NCBI RefSeq assembly: GCF_933775445.1
Contig: NC_065876.1
Span: forward strand, 14,880,001-14,944,000
Direction of reading: 5' to 3'
From: Argentina anserina
Taxonomy: Eukaryota; Streptophyta; Magnoliopsida; Rosales; Rosaceae
DNA length: 64,000 bases
Under the pieces are notes generated by a model that ran no database searches, was not told the DNA's origin, and worked only from the letters and a program-made list of their open reading frames with translations. A program made the position numbers and the translations under genes. Numbering within the stretch: the first letter of the stretch is position 1; each line of letters begins with the position of its first letter. Below are positions 22,601 to 34,655 of this stretch, piece by piece.

Positions 22601-23670
22601 TAATTGTAAATTCGACTTGTACATAAGGTCATTGTAAATCGTAAATAGTCATTGTAGATAACGTTCTTAACGAATAGAACCAAAGAGGAACAGGAGCTCA
22701 AATTCAGTCATTAGCATTTAGGAAACTTGGGAATTTGCAGGGATTGCACCAGTTAACTGGTTGGACTGCAGAGCAAGAACACTAAGGTTCTTCAAATCAT
22801 ATAGATTCAAACCTGTGATTGAAAATTATGTAAGAAATGGGAGGATAAGCACATAAATCAGACAACAAACTGATGTGCTCTCCCCAAACTGATTGTTCCA
22901 TGCATTCAATTTGCTATCTAGCTTTTGGATACCAAATTACTACACTGAGTGAAAGAAATGCTAGTAGCGTATTGTTGTTAAGGAAAACATAAAAAGCAAA
23001 AAAGTTTGCAATCTTCTGTATCTAAAAACCAAAAGTACACTTCTTTTATTATTGTGGGTATGATGGGAACAAAACTCTTCAGCAATGCAGAAACTATTCG
23101 TAAGTTTAAATACACAAGTACACTGTGCACACATACACAAAGTCCAAATCTTTCGCCACAAATTATTTAACAGAGGTAAATAGTCCTATTCACCTACTTT
23201 CTACACACAGCAGGCCCATGCATTCTGAAACAGCCAAAAATCTCGTACTCTGTGAAACAAACAAAGTTCAAATATTTTTACGACACCAAAAATGCTTACA
23301 AAATCGTTATACACAAATGAAAATCTAAAAAATCACAAAAATCCATAAAAAAACACAGATCTTTTGGGTGAATAGATAAACTATTTGACAAGAAACTCAT
23401 GAATTCACCATACCAAAAAAACTCAATCGATCTAAATAGTTGATTAAAACCTTGTAGCAAAATGTAGCCATTTGTAATAATATCTGCTCTTATGTGAAGG
23501 GTGGGGTTTTCTTTTATCTTGTTCCCTTTTGTTCTCTTCTCCTCTCTCGTTCTGTACTTGGTCGGCTACACAAATGGTTTTGCGCTCTTAAAACCCAAAT
23601 CCAACTCAATCAAATATCTCTGAACTTGTTGTGCTGCAACCCAATTGCATAACATGAGCAGATTGAAACC
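22601..23670. other. spacer between NLR 2 and CFM3-like gene
   Basis: No gene recognised. Bases from about 23490 onward (TATCTTGTTCCC...CTCTCTCGTTCT) are probably the promoter and leader of the downstream gene. Confidence 0.4.
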
Positions 23671-26600
23671 ATGACTGAAACTTTAATCTCACTGCCCATG
23701 TCGCTTTCCTTATCTTCACTGAACCCAACCACTACTTGTTCCTCTTCTTTCACCTTCAATGCCAGTCACTGCTTTCTTCACTCTTCCACATCATGCAGAG
23801 CTCACAAGTTCAGAGTTTCATGTAAGACTGTTCAGACTGAGTCTCAGCCTCAAAGTGTCAAGGTTTCTATTGAGCCCACAAAGAAGAAGAGGAAGCCAAA
23901 GCCGAGCTTCTATCAGCAAATTCAGAACAAATGGTCCATGAAGGTGGGTTCCCCAAGAGACAAGTTTCCATGGGAAAAACAGGAGGAATCAGAAGAAGAA
24001 GAAGAAGAAGAAGAATGGGGGAGACAGCAATCAGAGGTTAGAGTTTCTGAACCAGTTGATCAAGAAGAGAGCTTTTCTTTGCCAAACACTGTAAAGTTTG
24101 CTCCTTGGGCTCATAGAAGCAATCCCATTAAGACCCCCCAGTTTGATTATGAGCCTGAAATCTATAAACCCAGTGTTGTAAAGAGTGGCATTGCTAATTC
24201 TGGTAAAGGGTTTAGTAAAGTTGGAAACTTTAGGCAAGAATTTGGTGGTAATGGTAAAGTATATAGGGATATTGATGATGCTTCAGTTGGGATTTCGGAA
24301 GTGAAAAAGATTATGGTTTCCAAGAAATTTGAGCAAGAAGTTGATAGGAGTGGGAAATTGGAGAGACAGTTTGATGAAATTTCAGTTGGGGTTTCGAAAG
24401 AGGAAAAGCCGATGATATCAAAGAGCTTTGAGCATAGTAATGGCAAATTGGAAGGGCAAATTGATGAAATTTCAGTTGGTGTTTCGAGAAAGGAGGAGAC
24501 AATGGCTTCAAAAGGGTTAATTGGTGTTGTTGTGGATGAAGCTTTATCTGAGGATAGTGAGAATGATGAAAATGTTGAAGCTATTGTGTCTTCTGGTACT
24601 GATTCTCGAGCTTCTCCTCGGTTGCCTTGGGAGAAAGAAGGTGGATTGGTTAATGGGGAAGGTGGTAAGACAAGAAAGAAGTGTAGTAACACGCTTACGG
24701 CTGAGGCAACCCTTCCAGAGCATGAGCTGAAGAGGCTGAGGAATGTTTCTTTGAGGATGCTGGAGAGAACTAAAGTCGGAGCTGCCGGTATCACACAGAA
24801 TTTGGTGGATGCCATACATGAGAAGTGGAAGGTGGATGAGGTGGTCAAGTTGAAGTTTGAGGAGCCGCTTTCACTCAACATGAAAAGAACTCATGGGATT
24901 TTAGAGGTTGGTGTTGGTACATTGTTATATATCTTATACTCTGATTATGATACTTTCAGCTGACTTGCAGTATCTGTATTCTTTTCAATCGGAGATGCAA
25001 TAGTGATGATGTAGATTACAGCTATGTTGTGCATTGTGAATAAGTAGTTTGCATTGAGTGGCCTGGTAACTTGTTTAGGGTTATCTTTTTTTTCTGTGAC
25101 AGAATAAAACTGGAGGTTTGGTTATATGGAGATCTGGCAGTTCAGTAGTGTTATACAGGGGAATATCATACAATCTTCAGTGTGTCAAGTCATATACCAC
25201 GCAGAGCCAGACTAATTCACATATGTTGCAAGACAGAGTAGGCACACAAAATGTAGGACTGAAGGATGTGGCTAGTACTACAGAACTTTTGAGTCCAAAT
25301 TCTCCAAAGTATTTGAAGAACTTATCTAAAAAAGAACTCATGGAGTTGAGTGATCTGAACCATTTGCTAGATGAGTTGGGCCCACGGTTTAAGGATTGGA
25401 TAGGACGTGAGCCGTTGCCTGTGGATGCTGACTTACTTCCTGCAGTGGTTCCGGGATATCAGACGCCCTATAGACTTCTCCCATATGGGGTAAAACGAGG
25501 TCTGAGAGACAAGGACATGACAAAATTTCGTAGACTTGCCAGAGATGCACCTCCACACTTTGCTCTAGGTATGTAAGACCTAATGATGTGGTTTTGATTT
25601 GAATAATTATATATATCATCTTTTAGGTATTTTGCATGTAATATGACTTGTTACAGGAAGGTGTAAAGAACTGCAAGGTCTGGCTAAGGCTATGGTGAAG
25701 CTGTGGGAGAAATGTGCTATTGCAAAGATAGCCATCAAACGTGGAGTACAGAATACACGTAATGAAATAATGGCAGAAGAACTCAAGGTGACACCTTCTC
25801 AACTTCTTGAATATAATGAATATTATTTACACACAAACACATCCAAGCTAATGCATTTAATTTTCTGTTTCCTACATTTGGAGACTGTTGACCTATGTTC
25901 CTACTATAGCAGATGTTACACACCTGCCAACCTTGTCATGTAGACCCATTCGTTGATCCTTGCATTGCTAATAGCCATTTCATTTAAAATGTGTAGAGAT
26001 TGACAGGGGGTACACTTCTCTCTAGAAACAAAGATTTCATCGTCTTTTACAGGGGAAATGATTTCTTGCCACCTGTTGTTACTGGAGTACTGAATGAGAG
26101 GAGAGAATTAAGAGATCTCCAACAAGATGAGGAGGAGCAAGCACGACAAATGACCTCTGACTACATTGAGTCAAGATCTGGAGTTTCTAGTGGCCAGTTG
26201 GTTGCTGGAACCCTTGCTGAAACAATTGCAGCAACTACTCGCTGGAGGAACCAGCTAACGATTGAAGATGTTAACAAAATGACAAAAGATTCAAATTTGG
26301 CTCAATGTGCATCTCTAGTTAGACACCTCGAGAAGAAATTGACTCTTGTAAGTCAAAATTACAATGTCTGTTGGTCTAAAATCTGGACATCTTTATAAAT
26401 GTGACATGTTTCCAACCCTGTATGGTTTTAGGCAAAAGGGAAGCTCAAAAAGGCTGAGAAGGCTTTAGCAAAAGTGCAAAAAAATTTGGCTCCAGCAGAT
26501 TTGCCAGATGACTTGGAAATCCTAACGGATGAAGACAGATTCTTGTTTCGTAAGATCGGTCTGAGTATGAAGCCCTACCTACTTTTAGGTAAGAACTACT

Positions 26601-27630
26601 TATACAGCTGTCCTTTAAATTTTAATGAATTTTTAGGGGAGAGGAAAGTTAAAGCTGAGGATTTTTTTTTCAGGGAGGCGAGAGGTTTACTCTGGTACCA
26701 TAGAGAATATGCACTTGCACTGGAAGCATAGAGAGTTGGTGAAGATAATAGTAAGAGGAAAAAGTTTTCAGCAAGTCAAGCATATCGCAATCTCTTTAGA
26801 AGCAGAGAGTGGTGGGCTGCTTGTCTCTCTTGATAAAACTACCAAAGGGTATGCAATTATTGTATATCGTGGGAAGAACTACCAATGCCCTCTTCCATTA
26901 AGGCCTAGGAGTTTATTGACGAGAAGACAGGCATTAGCTCGGTCAATTGAACTACAGAGACGCGAGGTGACCTTAAAAACGAATTACTTGTATTTGAGAT
27001 TTATATCTGCGACTTATTTTGTTTTTACTCATTTCCTATATTCGGCAGGGATTGAAGCACCATCTCTCAGATTTACAGGAGAGAATTGAGTTGTTGAAAT
27101 CTGAACTTGTAAGAAAGGCATTGTTTAATAGAAATTGGAATACAGTGATCTTGTAGTTTCATTGATTATAGTCTATCTCTTTCTGGTGTTCAGGAGGACA
27201 TGGAAAACGGGAGAATGATTGGCGATGGAAGAACCCTTGATTCAACATTAGATGATTCTCTTTTCTCTAGTGACAAAGAAGAGGTATGTGAACCATCTAT
27301 CCGGTTGCCACTAACCGATTACTTTTTGGTGGACCAGGTATTTGCTATTTCTGGTCTTACTGCACTAATTCTCATTCACAATAAACTATCATGTGAAGAT
27401 TGCTATTTTAGTCTTGGATTGCCTCTTTTTATATGTTTACTTATGTAGCTTTGTATTGCAAACTAGGAACAGATTCTATAAATGGGATTAATAAGTTGCT
27501 TCTGCTTCTGCTTCTGATTTTTTTTTTCAACCAGGATGAAGGGGAAGAAGCATATCTCGAAGTATATGATAGTGGCAACGAGGATAACTATGACGAATAT
27601 GAGATTGTTGAACCACCAGCTGATTGTTAA
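23671..27630 (+). CDS. CFM3: CRM-domain chloroplast splicing factor (CFM3-like), nine exons
   Basis: Exons are about 23671-24906, 25103-25568, 25657-25787, 25997-26347, 26432-26588, 26674-26966, 27049-27108, 27194-27283 and 27535-27630. All have GT-AG introns in consistent phase and give about 959 residues. The last donor may instead be at 27339, adding a short segment. A Ser/Thr-rich N-terminus looks like a transit peptide. An acidic run (about 105-116) and three copies of a 30-residue [19 protein letters not shown] repeat follow. Three CRM domains lie at about 350-455 (ending [13 protein letters not shown]), 530-635 ([11 protein letters not shown]) and 755-855 ([10 protein letters not shown]). 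CRM proteins bind plastid group II intron RNA with CAF1/CAF2 partners; CFM3 acts on several plastid, and some mitochondrial, introns. Family and domain order are certain; the CFM3 assignment rests on the [20 protein letters not shown] region. Confidence 0.88.
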
Positions 27631-28331
27631 TTCAGAGATGATGATCTTTGTGATTGCAGACACAGAAATCTAAATAGCTGAGGAATGCATGAGTTGTCAT
27701 GAAAGTATATTTTGTGAACTCAAGATGATTTCCGAGGTCCGAGCGTAAATGTATCCAGCAAAAGTACATCAACTGCTGTTTAGAGCTTTGAATGCAGCTA
27801 AGAAGGTTTTCCAAAAATGAGTTTAGCAATTCAACTATTGAAACTTCAGAGGTGAAGATTGTGAAACTCCTATACTGTTTGGTCTACAATATGTAGTTGA
27901 TGCTAATAACTCGGATCAGTCGGATGGTGGCCAACTGACTGAACGCTGTAATAATGATCAGCTCCTTGTATAAGATATTTACATTTAACTTGTTGAGGTT
28001 TATCCTATCCTGCCGTTCCCTATAATATACGAGGATTGGAAAATTACAAAAGGATATCTAGATACATACATTACGTATGTACTTCCACGTATTACTAATA
28101 TAAATACTTCCAAGTATATGTATCAATGTATTTACCCCCATTGAATAGAGATACTCGTGCTTCTTGTAGTCCCATGTGTTTATACTTTAAAACGTGACGG
28201 TCTACGTAGTTTATAGTTGTGTTATTTTACTTCGTGATAAGAAATTCTGATTAGTTTATGGTATTCTTGTCCTTTTCCCATATTCCTTGGGGAGGGAAGC
28301 TCATTTTTTAGGAGGGAGTCTGACATACATG
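27631..28331. other. 3' flank of CFM3-like gene
   Basis: The first few hundred bases are probably its 3' untranslated region. No other gene seen. Confidence 0.4.
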
Positions 28332-28729
28332 CACAGCTTCACCATTATATATGGGCAGCGAGAATATTCTGATATGTACAGAAGTGATTATACAGCGGGT
28401 CGGTATTTTTTACACGGTAGAGTTGGATCATGTCCGTCCACTTACGGCCATGAATCCCCATGATCATCTGGGTTCTGCATTTGACGCATCTTACAGAATG
28501 AACATGTCGACAGTCATGCAGCGATATGAATCTCGGTTGGACGAATCGAACCATACAAGGGCAAGGCCAAGTGCAATAGGAACCCAACCAGTGTTTGATT
28601 ATGAACATATATGATCCACGCAGGTACAGTAGCAACATGTATGACTTCCCAGGGCACCCCTTGAATTTACTTATGGTTCTCACCAAAGCCTCTCAAACCG
28701 GAATGCAGCAGCAGGTTGGATTGAATGAG
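28332..28729 (+). pseudogene. C-terminal fragment resembling EDM2-type protein
   Basis: Two overlapping frames together look like one protein tail. IYGQREYSDMYRSDYTAGR and HGRVGSCPSTYGHESP lie in the frame starting near 28329. After a shift near 28460 comes SAFDASYRMNMSTVMQRYES, then RLDESNHTRARP and a frame drifting to a stop near 28726. The MQRYxxRLDExNHTR pattern matches my memory of the C-terminus of EDM2 (ENHANCED DOWNY MILDEW 2), a PHD-finger nuclear regulator of RPP7-type NLR transcripts. The frameshift and the absence of all upstream domains make it a relic. The match is from memory and needs a search. Confidence 0.4.
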
Positions 28730-30089
28730 TGAACAGCAGGGTTTCTTCCACAATGTTAATTACACATCTTCCGATATCTTCTGCAATAATCCTGCATACA
28801 AACTAGGGTATTTAGATGTGTACGTTACCTCTTGTTGCCTGACTTGCCTTTTGTGGCTTGCAATAGAAACTAGGGTAAGAATTGTGTACGTGATCAGTGA
28901 TCACCTGTATATGACAGGAAATCTAAGAATCTAGGGTACTGTATTTTTAGTTCATTGAAATATAATAAAATCGTGTGAGCTGATGAAAAAACGAGATATG
29001 AAAGGGAGAATTTGGGCAGGTGTAGGCGTGTAGCAACTGCGCCGGCAAATAAATAGAAACAAGTAATTCGACCATTCGACCGCCAAATAAATTCTGTTTC
29101 ATTTTTTTCTTTGTTCAGTGGCTACACATCTTTCTGGCTAAACGTTTTGGAACCTTGTTCCTGTTACATACGTTGAAAACCTAGCTAGCTATCTAGGTGC
29201 ACGTACTGCTAGGGTTCAGCGACGTCGACTGGAACTAGCTAGGACTTTCTAGTTTCCTTCAAGCTCCTGCAAATTCCAACGCATAACGATGGTTGAAGAC
29301 ATAGCGCAGGCGCGCAGCTAGCAATGCTGTTTGCAGCACTGGCATGGCTCTCTTTCTGATAGTGTTGAAAGTGACACTGATGATTTGGGGGAGGGGTTAT
29401 GTACTGCCTTTTGGGAAGAATGCTGGATCAAAAAATGATGTAAATGGGACGTCTAGCTAGGCACAATGGGTGCGCGCGGTCTACTGTTTTGAACTTCTGA
29501 TTATGGCAACAGAGTCTGGTAGCTAGCTTTCAGATTTAAGCAAAGACAGGAGTGCAATAGGCTTTTGCAAGGGAGCAAGCCAAGCTTCTTCAATTGTAGG
29601 ATATTGTTGGTGTTGATGACTAATATGATGGACCGGTAGATGCATGTAGAGACGCCGCCGACATGCCGGCGCGGTTACCGTGGTCCGTGGGTGACCGTAA
29701 CTGGTTTGCCAACTTCGAACCTTCAAATTATATTTTTAGGTGACAATTTAATTAGCATCCTTGTAACGAAAAACAAAAAGATGAAAATGCTCGAAAAAAT
29801 AAAGACACACTGGCGCGTACGCAACAATGTAATCCTCCGTGTTCTTGTTCTTAGTGTAATTAGGTTAGCCAACGTAGATTAATGGCTATATGCGTACCGA
29901 CAATGTATATATGTTATGGAGTACGTGATCCGCAGTGTTCATGCATGGCTCGATTTATGGGATTTTCCCAAGTTTGTTTTTGACTTTTGTTTGTAAATTT
30001 TTGGGGAATTGACCAAATGAATACGAACATACTAAAATGTGACCAAATGAATTTAATGTGCCCATTTCAATGTTTATATTGAAAATTAC
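28730..30089. other. intergenic, no gene recognised
   Basis: No domain-bearing frame or terminal repeat seen. Confidence 0.4.
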
Positions 30090-30098
30090 ATTAACACC

Positions 30099-30708
30099 TA
30101 AGTAGCACGGACACGGACACGAATGTCCGTATTGGACACGATTCGATACGTAGACACGGCATATAGAAATTTTTTGGACACGGACACGTGGTGGATACGT
30201 TAATTAAATATTATTTTTAATATATATTTATTTATTTAAAAAAATATTTTATAAATTTAAAAGTATTTAGAATTTTAGATGTATATATATGTCAAAGTGT
30301 GTATTAAAATGATGAAAACATAACTTGTTAGAATGACTAAGGACTTGATAAGTACATTTGATAACCAAGGTTCGAATCCCACCACAAACATTCTTATTTT
30401 TATCACGAGTTTCTCTCATTATATATATTAAAGTGTGCATAAATATAACAAAAACTGAATCTGTTGGAATGGTTAAGGAGTTGTTGAATGCCTTGGATGA
30501 CAAAGGTTTGTTTCTCACCATAAGCACTTTCATTTTTATTATGAGTTGATGCGTGTCCGCGTGTCTGATTTGGATACTCGCGTGTCCGGGCCGTATTCAA
30601 AGTCAGTTCGCGTGTCCGAATGCGGACACGCGTATTGGGGCGTGTCCGTGTGTGTGTCTGTGTCGGACACGCGATACGCCACTGCAATGGCGTGTCCGTG
30701 GAACCTAG
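30099..30708. mobile_element. non-autonomous MULE-like element, 610 bp
   Basis: The perfect 9-bp direct duplication ATTAACACC lies at 30090-30098 and 30709-30717, the size made by Mutator-type transposases. The ends are inverted repeats sharing CACGGACACG (TAAGTAGCACGGACACG left; complement of the right end CTAGGTTCCACGGACACG). Both subterminal regions are dense in GGACACG/CGTGTCC units in both orientations. The AT-rich core has no transposase. Confidence 0.75.
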
Positions 30709-30800
30709 ATTAACACCCTTATTCTTAGTCGACTATTCTCTCACTTATCCGTTACTCCTCTCTCATTCCTCTCTTATCTCTTTCTCACTTCACTCCCTAG

Positions 30801-30802
<2 letters not shown>

Positions 30803-30852
<50 letters not shown>
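30803..30852 (+). repeat. (TC)25 microsatellite
   Basis: Uninterrupted TC dinucleotide run. It also accounts for the apparent serine/leucine reading frame here. Confidence 0.95.
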
Positions 30853-30854
<2 letters not shown>

Positions 30855-31546
30855 CCTCGCTGCCGACGTCGTTGTCTCCTCGACACACCGATCTCAAAAT
30901 TTCAATGTCGCCACCGCTCTCCTAGCCCAGTCATCAGCGACTGCATATACCTAGATAATGACGAGTCATCAATCAGTTTTGATGATGTCAATGGAAGCAT
31001 TAGAAACGCTAATCAACCGATATGTCGTTGAGGCAATAACAACGAGTCTTTGTTGTTCGACTATGGATCCTCCATCGCCAATTGGTTTATTTCGGTTCCA
31101 GATCATCACCATCTCATCATCCTAGCCACGAAAGAAAAGAAGCTTTGCAATTGTAATCTTCAACGGTGATGTCAAGGTCAAGGTCAAGGTCTCAGTTGAA
31201 GGTTGTCTCAAATCTGGGGAGTGAAGTGAGAGAGAGAGATAAGAGAGGGAACACAACATATCATAAGAAAAGGAAGGTGAAGGTAAGAGAAATCGGTGTT
31301 GTAGTTTGGATTAGGGATCAGAAAGCCTATGCAGAGTGGCTTTGCTTTGATGGCTTGGCACATTAATTAGAAAGGTTGAGGAGGAAATCAATAATTAAAT
31401 CATGGAATTTATTTGTGCCAAAGTCTTTTGAGTCTTTACATGTTTGAATTGTTTATCCTTAATTAGGCACAGAAGGAAGCCTAGAAGGAAAATAGTTAAC
31501 TATTAAATGTTTACCGCACGGTCTGCACCCAGTAAAAAAAATAACA
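30853..31546. other. intergenic, no gene recognised
   Basis: Contains a short AAGGTC triplication near 31168-31190 and no recognised gene. Confidence 0.4.
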
Positions 31547-31755
31547 TGTTTATTGAGGGTCAGTAATTTCACTAATTTGTTATTGAGGGTTATTGAGTGT
31601 TAGTAATTTGTTATTATGGGTTACTGGGGGTCAGTGATATGAATATTGGGAGTCAGTAATTTATTATTATGGATTCCTGGGTGTTAGTAACATGATTATT
31701 AAGGCGTTAATAATTTATAATTGTGGGTTACTGGGGGTCAATAATTTATTTCGGC
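31547..31755 (+). repeat. degenerate minisatellite
   Basis: About six diverged copies of a ~35-bp unit resembling TTATTRTGGGTTACTGGGGG followed by TCAGTAATTT, with indels between copies. Confidence 0.7.
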
Positions 31756-32065
31756 GACAATACCCATAGTCCGGCGATCGGAGCTCAGAGTCCAGCAATA
31801 TTCCGTCAAAAAAGCCTTGCAACTACATGAAACGATAGTTTGCGCTTGTATAATTTGATGTAAAATATCATCTTAAATTGTTTTGGGGCTGATGTGGTTA
31901 ATGCCACATAATTTGGGATGAGTTTTTGGTATAGAATTTTCGTGTCCCAGGCATTTTCTTTGTAGTATATAATAATATATCTAACAATTAGTACTCTTTA
32001 TAAACTAAATTGTTTCCAATTTTCATCGAACAATAAAAAAAAAATACCAGAGCTGGGGGTATAAC

Positions 32066-32590
32066 TAGGCTGTGCGAAATCGGTTATGGCCTTACGGGTG
32101 TGCGGAAGTGAAACATTTGGAAACGCGAAAGCGTTTTTTTTTTTTCAATTTTTTTAGGAAGCGAGTACATTTTGAAAATGTTGAAATAAAAATTATATAT
32201 ACATATATTATATCAAAAAATAAATATAATAACAAATTTTTAGTTTAACTCAAAATTTCAAATCACTTAAATAACTTAGTGTTCTACATTTGAAATAACA
32301 TAAATATAATGAGAGATCTAGGTATTAACAAGAATGAGGGATGGTTGGTGACTTGGCGGGAGGTCGAAAATATGTCGAAATGAGTCATTTGACTCGACGA
32401 AAATAAGTCTAGTCCTTCATTTAAAAAAATCTTTATTTTATCGGAAATGCACGGTTCTATTTTTGAAGCTTGCATTTCCACCGCGTTTCCAAAACTTCTT
32501 TTTCTGAAATCGCGATTCCGGGCGTTTATCATCGCAATTCCGTAGTGGTTATGCTTCGGAAGTGGTTCCCATGCGTTTCCGTGCAACCTA
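32066..32590. mobile_element. non-autonomous MULE-like element, 525 bp
   Basis: It is flanked by the near-perfect 10-bp repeats GGGGTATAAC (32056-32065) and GGGGTATAGC (32591-32600). The ends are short inverted repeats (TAGGCTGTGCGAAA left; complement of right TAGGTTGCACGGAAA). The 9-10 bp duplication points to a Mutator-type mobiliser. No coding sequence inside. Confidence 0.6.
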
Positions 32591-32600
32591 GGGGTATAGC

Positions 32601-33376
32601 ACCCCACCCAGATAAATCATTTCACATTTCCATTACAGAGTAAAAATAGTACTATGATAAATTATTTCACGGAAAATGATTGTTGGCCATAACATTTTTG
32701 GCCTCAATGGCCTTAATACTAATTAGCGCCCTGTCATGTCACCTGTACACATCACTAATTTTCAAAATCCTGCCATGTAAAAATAAAATAAAAGGACAAT
32801 TATGATTATTTTGACTATATGACTATATATATATTTACAAGTGTTCGACTATTGTCACCCCACAATCTTCTTTATTCACCTCACAATTATATTTCAACCC
32901 AAATATTCCACGTTTACCCTTGGAAACTAAAAAATTATAATAAAGCAAAAAATATTTAACGATAAATAAAATTAAATAGTTATTTAGATTTTAGTATTAA
33001 GCACATGCAACACCTCAAACAACTCGTCATATGACCGTTTGGTACAATTTTCTTGCATATTGTATATTCTAATTAAGGTCTTTGTTCTTAATCTTCAATA
33101 TTGTCGCTATATATATTATAAACCCTGAACTATATGTATATTATAGAAAACATCAAGCAAAAAGAATGAAAGTTATATAGAAAATAAGTGATTGCGAAGA
33201 AATTTGAATAGATAATGAATTGTCAAGTTTGACAATTTCTATCCCAACCGAAATGTTAATGAAAAATATTGTTATACTATGTTGCTTCATCAAAAGATTC
33301 ATATGAATAATATGAAAGAGGGAGCCAAAGGAGTAGAAAAGAGGGAGGAGAGAGAAATAAGGAAATATGGAGGGTG
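32601..33376. other. intergenic, no gene recognised
   Basis: AT-rich; no gene or element end seen. Confidence 0.4.
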
Positions 33377-33950
33377 TAACAACCCAGTCCACATAGCTGA
33401 GGATATTGTCTGCTTTAGGCTCACTGGCCTATATAGTTTTGTTCTTGAGATAGCACCTCAAAACACGTCCTCAGTATAGGAAGTTGACCCTGTTCATATA
33501 AGCACAACTTCCACTCTCTTGGGTTGGGATTTGTGACCTACATGTCTGCTAGCCTCCTAGCCAGGTGTCACAATCCACCCTCCTTAAGGAGCCGACGTCC
33601 TCAACGCACACTTCCAGCCACGGATAAACTTTGATATTATATATAATAGCTCAGTCCACATAGTTGAGAATATTATTCGCTTTGGGCCCCATGCCAAACG
33701 AGCACCCCACAGGTCCGCACATATTTGTTCATAGGGATTTCACCCTATAACGCGTACTGTGGAGTAGTTGCCAGTGCCCTCCAAGCACTCGCTCGCTCAC
33801 AGTTGGATATTGTCTGCTCTGGGCCCCATGCCAAACTAGAACCCCACATGTCCGCACAGATTTGTTCCTAGGGCTATCTTCTAAAACGCGACCTCAATAT
33901 GGGAAGATGACCCCTTTCATATAAGCACAACTTCCACTCTTCCACAACGA
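33377..33950 (-). mobile_element. TRIM-like LTR cluster, left part
   Basis: A roughly 197-bp LTR-like unit (TGTAACAACCC ... AGGTGTCACA, 33377-33573) is followed by a ~70-base linker (ATCCACCCTCCTTAAGGAGC...) and a second, longer related unit from about 33646 (TAATAGCTCAGTCCACATAG). Degenerate complements of the tRNA-Met primer site (GATATTATA near 33635, GATACCATA near 33947) sit at the unit borders, so the elements are on the minus strand. The family, with its AGTCCACAT...GATATTGTCYGCTTTGGGCC core, is one I know as a widespread plant TRIM-like repeat. Confidence 0.6.
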
Positions 33951-34039
33951 TACCATAGTTTGAAACCGGCCAAGCCCCATACTTGGATGTGAGACAAAAA
34001 AAATCAGGGGAATGTATGGTTAGTAGTTTAAGATGGCGA

Positions 34040-34655
34040 TTGGGTGAATATGAAAAATCGAGAGGAATCGTGGATATCATATAAATATGGCCAATAACTT
34101 TCAGACGGTAGTTATCATGTAGATGTTGTATTCATGCCCACCCCGAAATGTGAATCATAGTATTCATTCTTATGTGAATGGGAATGAAAAACAAGAGATA
34201 CTTTTTTATCAAAATATGGACAAATGGAAGTTTAACTCCTAAAGAAGCACTTCATGAAGACTCTCGGAATTTGATTGATTGATTTATTCCCTTTTCACAT
34301 GCAGAAGAAGAAAACTTCTATTTCGAAAACAATCAACACAAAGTTACTTTACCCCTTTTTACTTTTCATGGTAAATTGGCTAATCTAAGAAAAAGTAAAA
34401 AAGAAATCACATTGAAATATATTTTTATTGACCAATTAGAATTCCCCCCCCCCCCCGGGGTCTATAATTGCCTCAAAAGGTCCAACATACATACATTATT
34501 GGACCTTTTAAATAACAGTCAAGAAGATCTTATGAAAAAAAATTGCGCATAGAAGATGTAAAACATATATTAAATATTCTAGAAATAAAAAAGAATTTCA
34601 AATAAATACTTTTTTTCTAAACTTTTGTCTAAAAAGATAAAATTTTGTTTTTGGC
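34040..34655 (+). pseudogene. rpoA: nuclear copy of plastid DNA: 3' half of rpoA
   Basis: The plus strand reads as the C-terminal half of the plastid RNA polymerase alpha subunit, with frameshifts. Segments such as [46 protein letters not shown] and [14 protein letters not shown] are clear. Damage includes frame breaks between about 34085 and 34210, an expanded C/G run at 34446-34460 and stops near 34550. It ends just past the rpoA stop region. It is non-functional in the nucleus and represents a NUPT transferred from the chloroplast. On its right it abuts a subtilase fragment read on the other strand. Confidence 0.85.

Noticed and set aside
22292..22701. ORFs on both strands with a repeating membrane-like or Asp/Gln-rich pattern
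   Set aside because: They are produced by the minisatellite unit, not by a gene.
24162..24881. 239-codon minus-strand frame
   Set aside because: Antisense shadow of CFM3-like exon 1.
28345..28686. 113-codon minus-strand frame
   Set aside because: It overlaps the plus-strand EDM2-like relic, which has the better protein-like signal.
30803..30852. Possible serine/leucine-rich coding stretch
   Set aside because: It is a (TC)n microsatellite translated.
30099..32600. Possible CRISPR-like or other spaced repeats in the GGACACG region
   Set aside because: The units are irregularly spaced and inverted, and target duplications define a DNA transposon; nothing CRISPR-like is expected in a plant nucleus.
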